Source: Perkinsus olseni (taxonomy: Eukaryota; Perkinsozoa; Perkinsida; Perkinsidae). Taken from it: 64,000 bases of DNA. Below the pieces are notes generated by a model. That model saw nothing but the letters and a program-made list of their open reading frames with translations, was not told where the DNA came from and ran no database searches. The stretch lies in NCBI GenBank assembly GCA_013115135.1, contig JABANP010000073.1, positions 1 to 64,000 on the forward strand, in the 5' to 3' direction. Shown one piece after another: positions 31,989 to 43,990 of the stretch. Both the position numbers and the translations under genes were made by a program. The stretch's first letter is position 1. The number at the start of each line of letters is the position of its first letter.

Positions 31989-33920
31989 TCATCCCTCTCC
32001 TTTGCTCGCTGTCGAGAATGCCTCCTCCAGTCCTGCTGACTTGAAAGCTTCTAACACCTCCTGCTCCGACGGTTCCTCGTCTGCGAGTTTCTCCAACTCT
32101 TTCACATCGAGCCGATCTCCAAAAGTTTTCCTAGTCTCAGGTCGGCCAACCTCCTCTACGGTTTCGGAGTACGGTTCTTCGTCTCCAAAGGTCCGTCGAG
32201 TGTCTTCCTTACCTACCTCCTCGACGGTCTCGGTATAACTGTCATCATCCCCTTCGGCAACACTACCCGTGGTAGGGTCCATTTCACTGGACAGTGGCCT
32301 GGCCTCTGACGTCCCTGTAGTCCTATCAGTTTCCGATGCTGAGGTGGCAAAAAGAGGGCTGCCATGGTTTGTGATCGGAGGATCGTCCCGGTTGTCCTCC
32401 AGAGGAGGGCCGGGAAGATTGGTCGGCTCCATCAGTTCAGTGTCAAGCTCTGCAGAGTGTGGGGACCACACGTCACGAGCTGCCCTCTTTCGCTCCTCTC
32501 CTATCGGTCAGAGGAACGTCTTCCTCCGCGACTCCATCCTCCTCCTCCTCATCCACGGGAGCCTCACCAAGCTCCTCATCGGCGGTTTCAGGAGATCCAC
32601 GGTCTGATGGCTGCGAGCCCTCTGGAGGCTCACTGAACGGATACGGCTCGATCTCTCGCCTTCGCTGCGGAATCTCTCTGCCAGTGGGACTGTCCGTCAC
32701 AGGATGTTCCCGATCGGGCAATTCCTCCGGTTTTTCAGGCTCAAGCATCGGCTCCCGGTGTCCAACACGGCCACTCTCGCCAGCTTTCCCACGAAGATTC
32801 GGCCCCCCGGGATCATCGTTCTCTTCGTTCTGCTTCTCAGGCTCGTCAAACGTGAAGTCGAAGGCGTAATTGTACCTGACCGTAGCCAACGCTATTCCGG
32901 GAACAAGGTGAGGCAATGGAGCAATACTCAGATTGGCTATGCTCAGTGAGCATCGCCAAGTCGCTACCGTTACCGTACCCGAGCGATTCTCCAAAGTCTC
33001 CCTCTCCTGCACTTGGCTTGGGCTCATGATGACGATGATGTTGTTGACGCCTAGAATTAAACGGTGACACGGTGCACACCAGCTCTTCTCTTCCCACTTT
33101 CGGTGATGCCCTTCATATTCGTTCGCCTCAGGTGTGGTGGCGGTGATGGAGGCCGAGGTCGATGCAGTTGTCGATGACCCCGTAGTGGAACTAGGGCTGG
33201 TAGGGGCCGCCACCACCACGACTTCAGGCGTCGGCGTCGTCATAGGCCGGAGCCCGTGGGCGGGCTCTGCCCTCTGGTGACGGGAGCGCCGTTCCTCGAT
33301 AGCTGAGTCTATCAACGCCCGGAGGTCCTGTGCCATTTCCGGGTACACTTGGTTGGACCTAACGTCACCTTCGTCGCGGTGAGCTCATGACGAGGAACGG
33401 TCACCTTCTGTTGGAGTAAAGCGCCGAGCAGCACTCAGGGTCGTCTCTGCAGCTCCCTTCACAATATTGATGGTACTATGCAGACAAAGTGACGAATACA
33501 CTCAAATCCGAGCCTACCCGATCTCTTCGGGCATCGCGTCCCCTCACCACTACAATGTTGTTGTAGACTGGGTCCGATCCGTAACTGGCGAGGAGCTCAC
33601 ATCCGAAATCCATGGAGCGACCCTTCAGCACAAGTGAGCCATCGATCCGGGAGGGAGTACTACGAGGAAGCCGACGAAGAGACTGACCTGACTGCCACTG
33701 CGGCAGCACCGCGGGCCTTCGACTTTACGACAGACCCGTTCGGGTTGTTCTCGTCAAAGTCAGGCGACGAAGAAGAGGTAGTAGTCGAAGTGACCGTAGG
33801 GATAGTTGTGGTAGCGGCGGTGTTTGTCGTTGTCGTGGCCGTCGTCGTGGTCGTGGTGGAGGTTGAGGTAAGTTCCGAAGGCCTCACTGGTTCGACGGGG
33901 CGCCAATTACTGCGAGTCAA
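31989..33920 (-). CDS. Acidic Ser/Thr-rich protein with internal repeat, spliced, unknown function
   Basis: No family recognised. The 5' exon (33920 down to about 33690) is Thr/Ser-rich and mucin-like, followed by short exons (FGCELLASYGSDPVYNN) and a long exon from about 33350. That exon has LRALIDSAIEERR, a Thr/Ser/Ala-rich linker, a beta-rich stretch (NNIIVIMSPSQ, RYNYAFDFTF) and a Glu/Pro-rich disordered tail. The last exon (32471-31989) has two copies of an approximately 21-residue unit, ETVEEVG-x3-TR-(R/K)-TFGD, and ends in a predicted helix (ELEKLADEEPSEQEVLEAFK). The join between the long and last exons is unresolved: the simple GTGACG...CTGCAG intron gives the wrong phase. There is no transmembrane segment in the parts read. 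Confidence 0.5.
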
Positions 33921-35065
33921 TCAGTAAAGCATGAACGGCATATTGCCCATCATTGCTCACGCGAAAGCAGCGTGCGTTGATGTTCTCGTTGCAGGCCGGG
34001 GGATGGTTTCGCACGTGTTCACTGAGCGACCTAAAAGTCGATCAATTCCGCGCGGGAACGACCTCGGGAAAGCATGTTTCTACCGAAGAGTCGGTGGAAC
34101 GCGGCGGAGTGTAACAGCTCTCTGTCGGTCACACCGAGGAGACTCGAACCTGAAATGCTGATACATGCTCAGGCAACCCCTATTGTCACCAATACGGATG
34201 TCGGTCCTGGATCATTACAGAAAAAAAGATATTTCGCCAAAAAGGGAAAAAGATTGAAGAGACAAATTCAAGATCATTGAAGAAAGAAATCAAGGAGAAC
34301 TATATTGTAAGATTCTCCGCATATTTCCGTGCGCATGCTCCGAGAAAGACGACTCACAGTCCGGTGTTTGCATCAACTCCTGGGAGTGTACCCTCCGTCC
34401 GCCGTAGCACTGGTCGCTATCGAGACCTCGTGAGACCTCCTTCGGGGTGACAGGGCCCGTCACGCGCCACGAAAAAGATACCCGGCTGAAGCGTGAAAGT
34501 CTCATAACCGGTCGCGGGCGGCCTGCTAAGATTCGTCTCACTCGATCTCAACGTCTTGGCAGCCGCACGCCTGTGAGTCCTCGTGGACGGTGATGTACCT
34601 TTTTCAGAAGCGCCTTCCGTTTGACAGTGGCACGTGGCTGCTCACCTCACGGAAAGGTGATCACTTCGACTACCACTGCAGGACAGCTCGCGACAACACA
34701 GCAGCAAGGGCTCCTGATGTACGGGTTCATTGGTCTCAGCTTCGTTAAACAATCTCACTTTATCTCGTTTTTGGTTCAGCCAGTCTCCATCGGGAGCTAT
34801 TTCATCGCCTATTTCCTGAGGAAAGGGCAGTTTCCAGTGTCAATGGAGTTTATTCGAAGTGCTGTTATCGCAAACAACGATCCAAAAAGCGACTCTTGGC
34901 AGCTATTGCCCGTCGGTTGCGTGACGTGTCTTACGTCGAAGACCGATCCTCGTACTGTTTCAAGAAGGCCGTATCCTGACGTTCTGAGGACGCAGATGGA
35001 GAGGAACGTGAAAATACTCCATTTATGATCGGGGTGGTACATGGTAACTCTAAGGCGATAAGCCG
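33921..35065. other. Intergenic, no supported gene
   Basis: Several short frames are open, the longest at 34621-35028 on the plus strand, but none has a recognisable domain, a good start context or splice continuity. AT-rich runs occur near 34216-34300. Confidence 0.5.
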
Positions 35066-36059
35066 CCTGTGCAAAATTCAATTCAATTCAATTCAATTCA
35101 AACTTTATTGCCTGGGCATTACAAGCTCGAAGCTTATCGCCCATCACACGACCCGCGCAAGCGGATCCCGATATGGTTAGACCCAACCATAGAGCCTTGA
35201 AACAACAGAGGTTAATGAATCTCTCATCATCAGCTCGGAGGCTCTTGAGAGGAACTTCGTCACAACTACGTCGTGCAGCCAGGGAAGGCGAGGAGGGAGG
35301 CATGCCACACTGGGCAGCCTATTAGGCATGAGGGAGAAAGAAGGTGAAAGAGGATTAAGTAGTCCCAGGACCAACAACTGCGATTGCGGAAACCCAGATG
35401 ATTAGATGGTGAAAATTTGTGTAGAAGGGAGGCCCAACCAATACCGAGTCACCAGCAAGGGGACGTATGGGTATGGCAGGTTCGATCTCTACTTCGTACC
35501 GGGAAAACCCCGGCCACCCTCACGCGACGTTGACGCGTAGAGACCTGTGAGGGCCTGTGCAATTCAATTCAATTCAATTCAATTCAAACTTTATTGCCTG
35601 GGCATTACAAGCTCAAAGCTTATCGCCCATCACACGACCCGCGCAAGCGGATCCCGATATGGTTAGACCCAACCATAGAGCCTTAAAACAACAGAGGTTA
35701 ATCAATCTTTCATCATCAGCTCGGAGGCTCTTGAGAGGAACTTCGTCACAACTACGTCGTGCAGCCAGGAAAGGCGAGGACGGAGGCATGCCACACTGGG
35801 CAGCCTACTAGGCATGAGGGAGAAAGAAGGTGAAAAGAGGATTAAGTAGTCCCGGGACCAACAACTGCGATTGCGGAAACCCAGATGAGTAGAATCTAAT
35901 CATTAGATGGTGAGAGGATGTGTAGTAAGGGAGGGCCCAACCAATACCGAGTCACCAGCAAGGGGGACGTATGGGTATGGCAGGTTCGATCTCTACTTCG
36001 TACCGGGAAAACCCCGGCCACCCTCACGCGACGTTGACGCGTAGAGACCTGTGAGGGGG
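35066..36059. repeat. Two tandem 488/506-bp repeats with (CAATT)n and AATAAA, element-like
   Basis: Units at 35066-35553 and 35554-36059 are about 95% alike by eye. Each opens with CCTGTGCA, then a run of AATTC pentamers, then AAACTTTATTGCC. The word CCTGTGCA appears a third time at 36060-36067. On the minus strand each unit ends AATAAAGTTTGAATTGAATT, that is a polyadenylation signal followed by a pentamer tail, as in many non-LTR elements or SINEs. CCTGTGCA would then be the target-site duplication. No coding frame spans a unit. Confidence 0.6.
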
Positions 36060-36067
36060 CCTGTGCA

Positions 36068-37143
36068 AAAGTTTAAGGACTTTCATGTCAAAGCTTCGAT
36101 CGGAGTCAAATTGCGCCGACGATTATGAGTGAATATTTCCGGATGTCCGCATTCCCCGCGCATAATCGTTTGCGTCGCTTCCAAACTTCCACGGTATGGC
36201 TTCTCCGGACATTAACCCATGTGTTCGCCTATGCTTCCCTCATGTGGGACGCCTCTTCGATACCCGGCGTCGAGAGAGTCCTTCCTGGCACCCTCAAGGG
36301 CTACAGCCGAGAGATGTGCATCAAATCGTTCATATATCGGGGTACTCGAGAGAAGCCCGGTTTGTGCATGGGTAAGGGGCGAGGTGCTTCCGCTCCCGAG
36401 TCACTGGGTCTATATAGCCGGTCGGGCGGTTATGAGTGGTAGAGTCGACGCTCCGTTACCGCCGGAGATTCCCTTTAATCCCGTTTACGCCGAGACAGTT
36501 GCACAACGGTTCCCTGGAGTGACACTGCGTCGGTGCTCTAACCCGGACCCCTGTCGCACGGTACGATTATTTGTCTTCTCGACGAACTCGCCTGCGTGCG
36601 CAAGCTTCCGAACTAAGCGTAGCCTATACCAACGCTGTCTACGTTTGAACACTTCCCCAGCAATCGGAGTGCACTCATAGCGCAATTTTCAAACACAATT
36701 TTCTAATACAAGTATTTCTGGTGAGACAGACTGCATATCGAGTCCGGCTTCAGTTGTCGGGGATATATCACATTCGGATATAGTCTTTTGAGACATTCCC
36801 GCACAGCGACCATGCCTGCCTTTACCGTGTGTGCCAGGCCCTTGGCCCTGATGAGATTGGTATAATTAGATTTGAAATCTCAACGTCGAGTCGCTTTCGA
36901 CGTAACTTGATCCGTTCTTATCACCTTTAACGCTCTGCTCGCGCTGGAATGATTTCAGCACTGTATGTGTTAGCACGGTTCAAAGCGCATTTCGCAAAAA
37001 AACTTCACTAGTGGCGGAGCTGGCGGTCTCGAGGAAAAATAAGGCACGTGCGTTTCTGTTCTCCCTTGAGTACTCATTGTTAGCGGTAGGCAGTAAGTTG
37101 GTGGTCAGGCCTCCTGCGATGCCCCGATGGCGAGTGCGAGGGT
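36068..37143. other. Intergenic, no supported gene
   Basis: Only short frames without domain signal are present. This stretch is the likely promoter region for the spliced gene that begins at 37144. Confidence 0.45.
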
Positions 37144-37893
37144 ATGGTCTTGCAACTGGACCAAGCTCAGCTCGCGGACACTCTCCAGAGAATAGACCGC
37201 CGTGAGCTCGTTATGGGAGCTTATACACGGGAGAGTGGGCCTGGTTGTGGTTGGATGATTTGGATCTGTCATGTTGATTCAGGGGTCATTGTGGTTGCGC
37301 AAGGCGTGGAGATTCCCTGTTATACGTATGTCGTGAATAGGGCGGCGGACAACTACACGGGGGACATCAGTGACGAGGAAAAGACGAGGCAAGGAGCGAT
37401 CATCCTTCGCTTCATCTCACGGTGGTTGTTGGTGTGGAGCAGAAATCGATGAGACTGTCGGTCGAATGGAAGGTTCACTCTACCTCTGGTGCTATCTTAC
37501 GATTGAGCAGCTCAGTCTGAGCTCATTCCCTCGATATGATGTAGCGCTGCTTATTGATCGTGACATGAATGGCCACTGGGCAGACCATGCACCCGAACTG
37601 GTGGTTCCACTGTATCTCGCGATACTGTTTTCCTGTCATCACAGGCTGTCGGCTATGAGGTCACAACGCTGTCATTTCAGGTTGATCTGCACTGGAGTGG
37701 GACAAAACGGTCCCTCCATTGAGTACCTCTCAAATTTGGTGGCCCAACTTGAAGGAATGGGTGGGCATTTCTTGTGATTGAATCGGTAGTATCGTCCGGT
37801 GCAGGGATCGATCCCGGGAAGCTCCACGACCTGCTTCGATATTGTCAGCAGCGTCTTGGACAGGAGGCGGCAGTACTCCGCCCTCATTCATGA
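37144..37893 (+). CDS. Unrecognised spliced gene
   Basis: ATG 37144 opens MVLQLDQAQLADTLQRIDRR and continues to about 37425 (ADNYTGDISDEEKTRQGAII). Further exon-like frames are SSFPRYDVALLIDRDMNGHW near 37528, then, after a GTGGTT...CATCACAG intron, AVGYEVTTLSFQVDLHWSGT. After a 47-nt intron (GTCCCTCC...TTGAAG) NGWAFLVIESVVSSGAGIDP leads to LHDLLRYCQQRLGQEAAVL and a TGA at 37891-37893. Frame continuity across two introns supports a real small cytosolic protein of roughly 200 residues. No family is recognised. The middle junctions are uncertain. Confidence 0.4.
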
Positions 37894-38106
37894 ATTGCGG
37901 TGTCTTTTTTCACGAGCCGTTTTGTTTCGGAATGCGACGTGTTGCGTTAGTTGTCAACTGTCATGTATCCATCTAAGGGTGAGTGGTGGGCAAAGGGAAT
38001 ATGGAACAAGCGCTGACTTCCTAGTAGGCTCCGGTGTCCTCGCTATTGCGACGACTTTCTGGAAGCGAAGTGAATCTACTGCAGGAGATCTCCCTGCATT
38101 TGCTGC

Positions 38107-41100
38107 ATGGCGCCGGCGGTGAACACGGATGGCGACCTGACCATGGGGGGTCAACAGATAGAGGAGCTGCTTGCTACTGAGGTCGCTGAGAAAATTGAAG
38201 GAAAGGAGGAGACGACGGAGAAGAAAGAGGATGCCCACGACGATGGTGAAAAGGTTGCCAACGGTGAAGATCCCATAGCCAATGGTCAATTGGAGCCAAC
38301 GGTCAAGCAAATTGCTGACTGGGTGAGTTTTCGACGAGTCACATTACCCCGATGATCGAGTTTCACTCAGTCCAAGTGTCCGGCTAAAGGGACAGAGAAG
38401 TGTTGGAACCCGAGATGCTTTCGTAGTGCTGTGGTGGACTCGACCTATAAGAGCAGGAAGTGTTGCGGTAATATCAGCGGTTCTAGTGCTAGGGCCGGAA
38501 TTATAGGGTAGTCGAACTGACGCGGCAAGTTATCTGTATCTCGGTAGTGGTCTACGTAATGCCTGCGAAGGGGCCGGACACGGCAGTAAGTCACCGTAAA
38601 GGGGCCGGACACGGCAGTAAGTCACCGTAAAGGGGCCGGACACGGCACTAAGTCGCTGTAAAGGTGACGGACACGGCATTAAGTCACCGTAAAGGGGCCG
38701 GACACGGCAGTAAGTCACTGTAAAGGGGCCGGACACGGCAGTAAGTCACTGTAGAGGGGCCGGACACGGCATCAAGTCACTGTGGAGGGGCCGGACACGG
38801 CAGTAAGTCACTCTAAAGGTGACGGACACGGCATTAAGTCACCGTAAAGGGGCCGGACACGGCAGTAAGTCACTGTAAAGGTGACGGACACGGCATTAAG
38901 TCACCGTAAAGGGGCCGGACACGGCAGTAAGTCACTGTAGAGGGGCCGGACACGGCATTAAGTCACCGTAAAGGGGCCGGACACGGCAGTAAGTCACTGT
39001 AAAGGGGCCGGACACGGCAGTAAGTCACCGTAAAGGGGCCGGACACGGCAGTAAGTCACCGTAAAGGGGCCGGACACGGCAGTAAGTCACTGTAGAGGGG
39101 CCGGACACGGCAGTAAGTCACTGTAGAGGGGCCGGACACGGCAGTAAGTCACTGTAGAGGGGCCGGACACGGCAGTAAGTCACTGTAGAGGGGCCGGACA
39201 CGGCAGTAAGTCACTGTAAAGGGGCCGGACACGGCATAAAGTAAGAACAAGGGTATCGGAAATGATATTTGGCCACTGTCGAAGGTCGGACTGTTCGACA
39301 TTGTCCGACTGGGACATCGCCGGTTGCCTCTATGATGGCTTGAACTCGGTTCTAGCCTCATACAAGTGGCGGTGGCCGAAGGTTGACTCCTCACGCCAAC
39401 GTTGGAGTGTTCTTTCCGACACTCAGCTAGCGGAGGTTCCCGAGGCTCTCTATCCATGATCTGATTGCTGCGCTCCGATATTGTCGGAAATCTTTACTGA
39501 TGGTCAGGGATGTGCCTGGAGCAGTTTTATTCACAACTTGGATGCTTTTGCCCCGGGTGCGGATTGGGCTACGAAGTTGACGAGCCACCAGCCGATGAGT
39601 CCGATCCTTTCATGGGTAGCGGAGACGTCTCTCGGCGACCAGCAGCGAGAGGACCTTCTAGGTTGCGCTGGCTGCGATACTTGGGTGCATAGGAAGTGCG
39701 AAGATCCCTCGCTGAGAATTGGCGTGTAAGTAGTTGGCGCTCGCCGGCGCTGACCCTCTGCATTCCGTCTAGGTATGATACCGAATTTTTAATGGTCAAC
39801 TATTACTGCTTCGACTGCCGGGCTAGCATGGACTGTGAGATCGAGTGGAGGTATCCTAGAGATCTGCGTAGGTGCTCTAGGTCTCTCTGGATGTCACTGA
39901 GTTTTTTTCTCTGTAGTCTTGGAGAGCCAGAGGGACGGGGAGGAAGGGGTGCTGATTTTGAAGAGGCCTCTACTGTGCTGCGGGGCTCGGAAGAATGTCT
40001 CATATCCGATCATTATTGGTACTACTGATTAACTGGTTAAGTGACAGCCTCCCTCACAGTTGGATTTGACTTCCGCCATGATCGCGATGATAAGCGTGTG
40101 GTTATAGCGATGGCTGCGACCAGATTGCAGAATGAGGTGGGTCGTCGAATTGACTCTCAGTGGAATGCTCTTACAGAAGCTGGAGTGGGAGCGGCTTCAC
40201 TTCGCCGCCAGCAGTACCAAGCAGCTGCTGGGATGGGATGAGATCATGGCGAGGAAACATGTGAGTAGAGCTGGGTGGGGGTGGAGCTGTTGGAATGTAG
40301 TGCTCAAGTGCATTCGGAGGGAGTGTACTCCCGGGTTTGGTTAAACTCATGATGATTAGAGCATCTTCTGTTTCTTCATCTGCGACTCCGTACGTAACTC
40401 TGTGGACGGATGCTTCGGTGCCTAGCGTCTCGCCGATGGCGAAGTCGGTTGAGCCAAAGTCCGCTTTTCGCTGCCGTAGTTCCAACGCGGGCGTGAGATA
40501 GGATGCTAAGTAAGCTTTACGTGTAATAACATTTTATAGTGCGGAGACAGGACTGACGCATCGAACTCGGGGAGAAACTCGTGGGAGCTAGAGTCATTTT
40601 TGGTTCAGTACTCGAAGCCGCGTGGTGTGTGGGCCATGGCACGCTCGTTGTTCGCGGATCCTGATGTACCTGTACTTGAAGTACTGCCAGAGGATGCCAA
40701 GTCACAGTGGGTCGTGGTTGCAGTAGTCCTGCGCAGCCCATGGCAAGCGGTGTCAGATACCACAATATTCGAGAAGAGTTGGAAGATTGGCAGAAGGAGT
40801 ACGACCACCTCGTGGCGACAGTCGTAGGAACAGTAGCATCCATGAAATTTCGCAGGAGTATTTCACTGACAACCAATGATTGTTGCCTCCCGTTTTTACA
40901 CTGTGCAGACTTCGCCACCAGTGCAGACATTCTCATGCGATTGTCAGGGCTGCGATGGGCAGATTAGCAGCGATGATGAGGCAAAACACAAAGTGAAGCG
41001 GAGGAAAGTGGAGTCGTCGAGAGGCCTCGGCCGACCGAGGAAGGCTGATAAGGTGGGATACTTGCCGGGCTCCATTGGGACCGGAGTCACCGCTGTACAG

Positions 41101-43511
41101 GCTACTGAGAGGCCCTTCAAAGGCAGCGATTCGTGGGCCGCAGCTCGAGGGCGACTCGGGAACTGCGGTCCTATGCGGAACTTCACCGCTATGCTTCTCG
41201 AGGCTCCGCAAACACGTGCCACCGAAGGGGACGACGAAGAGGTGGAGACGGCGTTGAAGGTGGGCTGGCCTTCCGACGATAGCCTTGGGCTCAGGCAGTA
41301 TTCTTAGGCGCCGTCCGTTGTGTGGGCTAGGATCCCGGTTAGAGGGCCCTCGTGGACACCTGCTGTTCTGACGCATGTTCTCAAAGGGGTGAGCACGACG
41401 TCGATCCCTCCATAGCGGGATTGAACACAGCACCGCATAGCGTCGACGATCAGGAAGCGATCACAGCACCGTACATGGTCTACTTCCTCGAGAGGGAGCA
41501 GCTTCCAGTGGCCCATCTAAGACCATCGCAGTGAGCCACTTCGACTTGCCTTTTCAGCTGTGGCTTTCCATGCATATTTCAGGAGTGCTAGTTCCGTCGT
41601 CGGAGACGCGTCCACGGTCTCTGAGTCGGGGGCGGAAGGGTCGGTGAAGGAGACCAGTAGTGAGCCTACTGTCAGCGCCGAGGAGAAGTCCGTCGAGAGT
41701 AGCGTCATCCTATTTTCGTGGCGCGCGGTCATGCGGCTCCCGATGCTTCGTTAGACATGAGTGTTACCGACGAAATTTCGGTGACTTCCAAGCAGTTGGC
41801 GACCCGAGACGAGCATGGGCGGCCTATCTCCGAGTGGCTCAGAGAATTGATGGCTCGTCGAGTGAGGCTTCGCTCGTTGCACCGCTACTTTGTGAAAGGG
41901 ATGAGAGCGTTTTCACCTCTGATCCGCGGTCATTCTCAGCTGACTTCGGACGAGCGGGACAGAGCTCCCAAGTTCAGCTGGCTCGAGCGAAACGCTATAC
42001 AGCCCTGGAACTGCCCTCGGAAGCAGGACTACGAGAAAATAGTGGGCGCCTACTCCCGCACAGTCGCTTTCGATGTGGGCTGATGGCGATTAGATTCACC
42101 GAGCACCTCCTCATAAGAAGCGCTCTCTCTCGGACGCCGTTCTCTTCGGCGATGCGTTCCACTCGGGAGAGTAAGCCTCCGCTGCGCGAGCCTGCCGGCT
42201 GTAGAGGGGTTGGCTCAGGTTTGATGACCGCGAGGGGAAAGGTCTGCCGTCTCACATTTTCAAGGAGTACCTTCGGCAACAGTGAGAGCGTTGAACAGAC
42301 TTGCTCGACGCTCACTGTTTGTCTCTGAAGGAAGCACCAGGCCCACATAGAAGCCCAGAACAAGTCAATGGTCCTCAGCGAGCGTTTTTACGTCGAGACC
42401 TTCACCAAGAAGTACCTCGAGTTGAGCTTACTAGGTAGGGCGGTTGTACTTGCTGGTACTCTCAACCTTTGGGTTCACAGAGCTGCAGTGCCGTTGCCTG
42501 GGGCGAGCAAGGCAGTTCGTGAAGGCCGTCGAAGATGAGCACTATGGCGGCTGGCACTTGATAGCAGCGCAGGACTGGCCGACCGACGATCAGATTCGCC
42601 AGGGTCTCGAAGAGGATGTGATACTTGTCTATGCTGGTGAGTGGGTCTGATGCTGTGGCCGGTACATCTGGGAATTCTCCGACTCGCAGGCTCAGTGCTG
42701 ACTCGTGAAGAGGCCATGCAAATGGAGGCGTCCAGTGAGAACGTTCACACCGACGACAACAGGTATGCCTCGACGGGCTGACAGCGCTGCGACCGCCGAT
42801 CGGGACGGATGAGAGGGATCGCAGTTCATCGGGTTCTGGAAACCAGTATCACTATGAGGCTCCTCAGGTACGTGGCAGAGATACCAAACTCCAATTTTGT
42901 GTGGGACCTGTTTTCCGACCATGAAAATGATAGAAACTAAGGACAACTACTTTGTTAACGGGTAGGTTGTGAGTCGGGAACCTAGCTATCGCGCTAAGAG
43001 AGAAGAAGCGTCTAACCGGAGCCGATGCGCCCTATGTGTTACTCGTCCGTTCACGCACGCCGTTCGTTCAGGGCGCAATACGCGGACCCCACGTCCAAGA
43101 TGTGGAGCATAGGACCGACGGTCAACCACGAGAGGGTGGAGTATTGCAAGCTGGAGCCGCGGCACTGCGAAGTTAGACTGTCGAGATCGTCTTCTGGCCA
43201 CTCTTCGGATGAAGGGCAATTGCTGAGGGTTGGCCATGTTCCCAGGCGAGCTCAAAAGGACGATTTTTGTTTCAGGGTTTCTGGCTGCAGCGTAAACGAG
43301 GGGAGATCATCACCGAGGGAGAGCCGCTCTTCTGGTCCTATGACGGTGGGGCCGGAAAATTCGACAGGTGTGCTCGCAACGGCAGCGACCTGACACGTTT
43401 TCTGCTATTCATATTTTTTTCAGGGATTTCAATTTAATAGGCGCTCCGCCACCACAAGGATGGATCTCAACGGAAGAGATCAAGAGCAAACGGCGACGCC
43501 GGTGCCATTAG
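38107..43511 (+). CDS. PHD-finger, AT-hook chromatin protein with possible PWWP and SET-like segments (spliced)
   Basis: Exon 1 (38107-38322) opens MAPAVNTDGDLTMGGQQIEE and ends in Trp before GTGAGT. After a long intron holding a 31-bp minisatellite, exons near 39.3-39.8 kb give CLYDGLNSVLASYKWRWPK, then CFCPGCGLGYE, LLGCAGCDTWVHRKCEDP and YYCFDCR. Together these form the Cys4-His-Cys3 zinc ligands of a PHD finger, which usually reads histone H3 tails. Later exons carry QNEGMLLQKLEWERLHF, a basic stretch with GRPRK (AT-hook, about 41028) and YMVYFLEREQLPVAHLRP (41475-41530), which resembles a PWWP strand. The last exons have GEPLFWSYDGG, similar to the final SET motif, then ISTEEIKSKRRRRCH and a TAG at 43509-43511. 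PHD is secure; PWWP and SET are suggestions. It may be two genes. Confidence 0.55.
38568..39242. repeat. 31-bp minisatellite, about 22 units
   Basis: The unit is 31 bp with invariant core GGCCGGACACGGC followed by A(G/T)TAAGTCAC(C/T)GTA(A/G)A. About 22 head-to-tail copies, with variants (GTGACGGACACGG in place of GGGCCGGACACGG) scattered through the tract. It contains many GTAAGT words, which are perfect splice-donor cores, inside what appears to be the first intron of the PHD gene. The unit is not a multiple of three, so the reverse-strand peptide periodicity is incidental. Confidence 0.92.
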
Positions 43512-43990
43512 AAGTTCTTAGACGTCGTCCCGCGTTGGTACATTAGTGTAAATTTGACGTTGCATGAGGTAAACGAAGTACCTATCAGTTATTGCTCACT
43601 CCCGTTGCGATTTATCATCGGTGATCATCATTGCACGTCCACGTCCCACCGAACGATGATTTGTCTCAAAGAACGTTGTTGTGTTCGAAGTTGACTGGGC
43701 TGGTCCAAGGTGGGCGACTTTAAGTAAGCGTACGACGAAGAGTGAGTGCTGGTGCAACGACTATGGCTGCGTGGTGTGTGCGGCTCTGGGATATCCTGAT
43801 AGGAGAAGCCCATGCTTCCTGGACTGATACGAAGTGTTAACTCAGTGATCTATACCATGCCACAGATCCTCGCTTGGTTGAGACTTCGATGCGCTAGTTC
43901 CCGCTTCCGTTGCCACTTTTGTTACGAATCGGTTGGTAGCGATTTATCAGATCTTCGTTGTACCACTCCTTTAGAGGGTTTGCACGCAGC
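43512..43990. other. Intergenic between PHD gene and OGG1-like gene
   Basis: No supported coding exon. An open frame at 43812 overlaps the OGG1-like start in a different frame and is considered a shadow. This region should hold the OGG1 promoter. Confidence 0.45.

Noticed and set aside
32473..33348. Ribosomal or riboswitch-like regulation near the acidic gene
   Set aside because: Nothing beyond ordinary coding sequence and introns is visible.
34621..35028. Plus-strand protein of about 135 residues
   Set aside because: No domain, no splice support and a non-ATG start; composition looks random.
35470..35490. tRNA-type B box (GGTTCGATCTC) marking a SINE
   Set aside because: It lies on the strand opposite to the pentamer tail, which is the wrong orientation for a Pol III promoter of that element.
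38568..39242. CRISPR array
   Set aside because: Units are head-to-tail with no unique spacers, in a eukaryotic intron-rich setting; it is a minisatellite.
38530..39457. Repetitive protein on the minus strand (periodic PLYGDLLPCP)
   Set aside because: The 31-bp unit is not a multiple of three, so frames rotate and stop; the peptide pattern is a by-product of the minisatellite.
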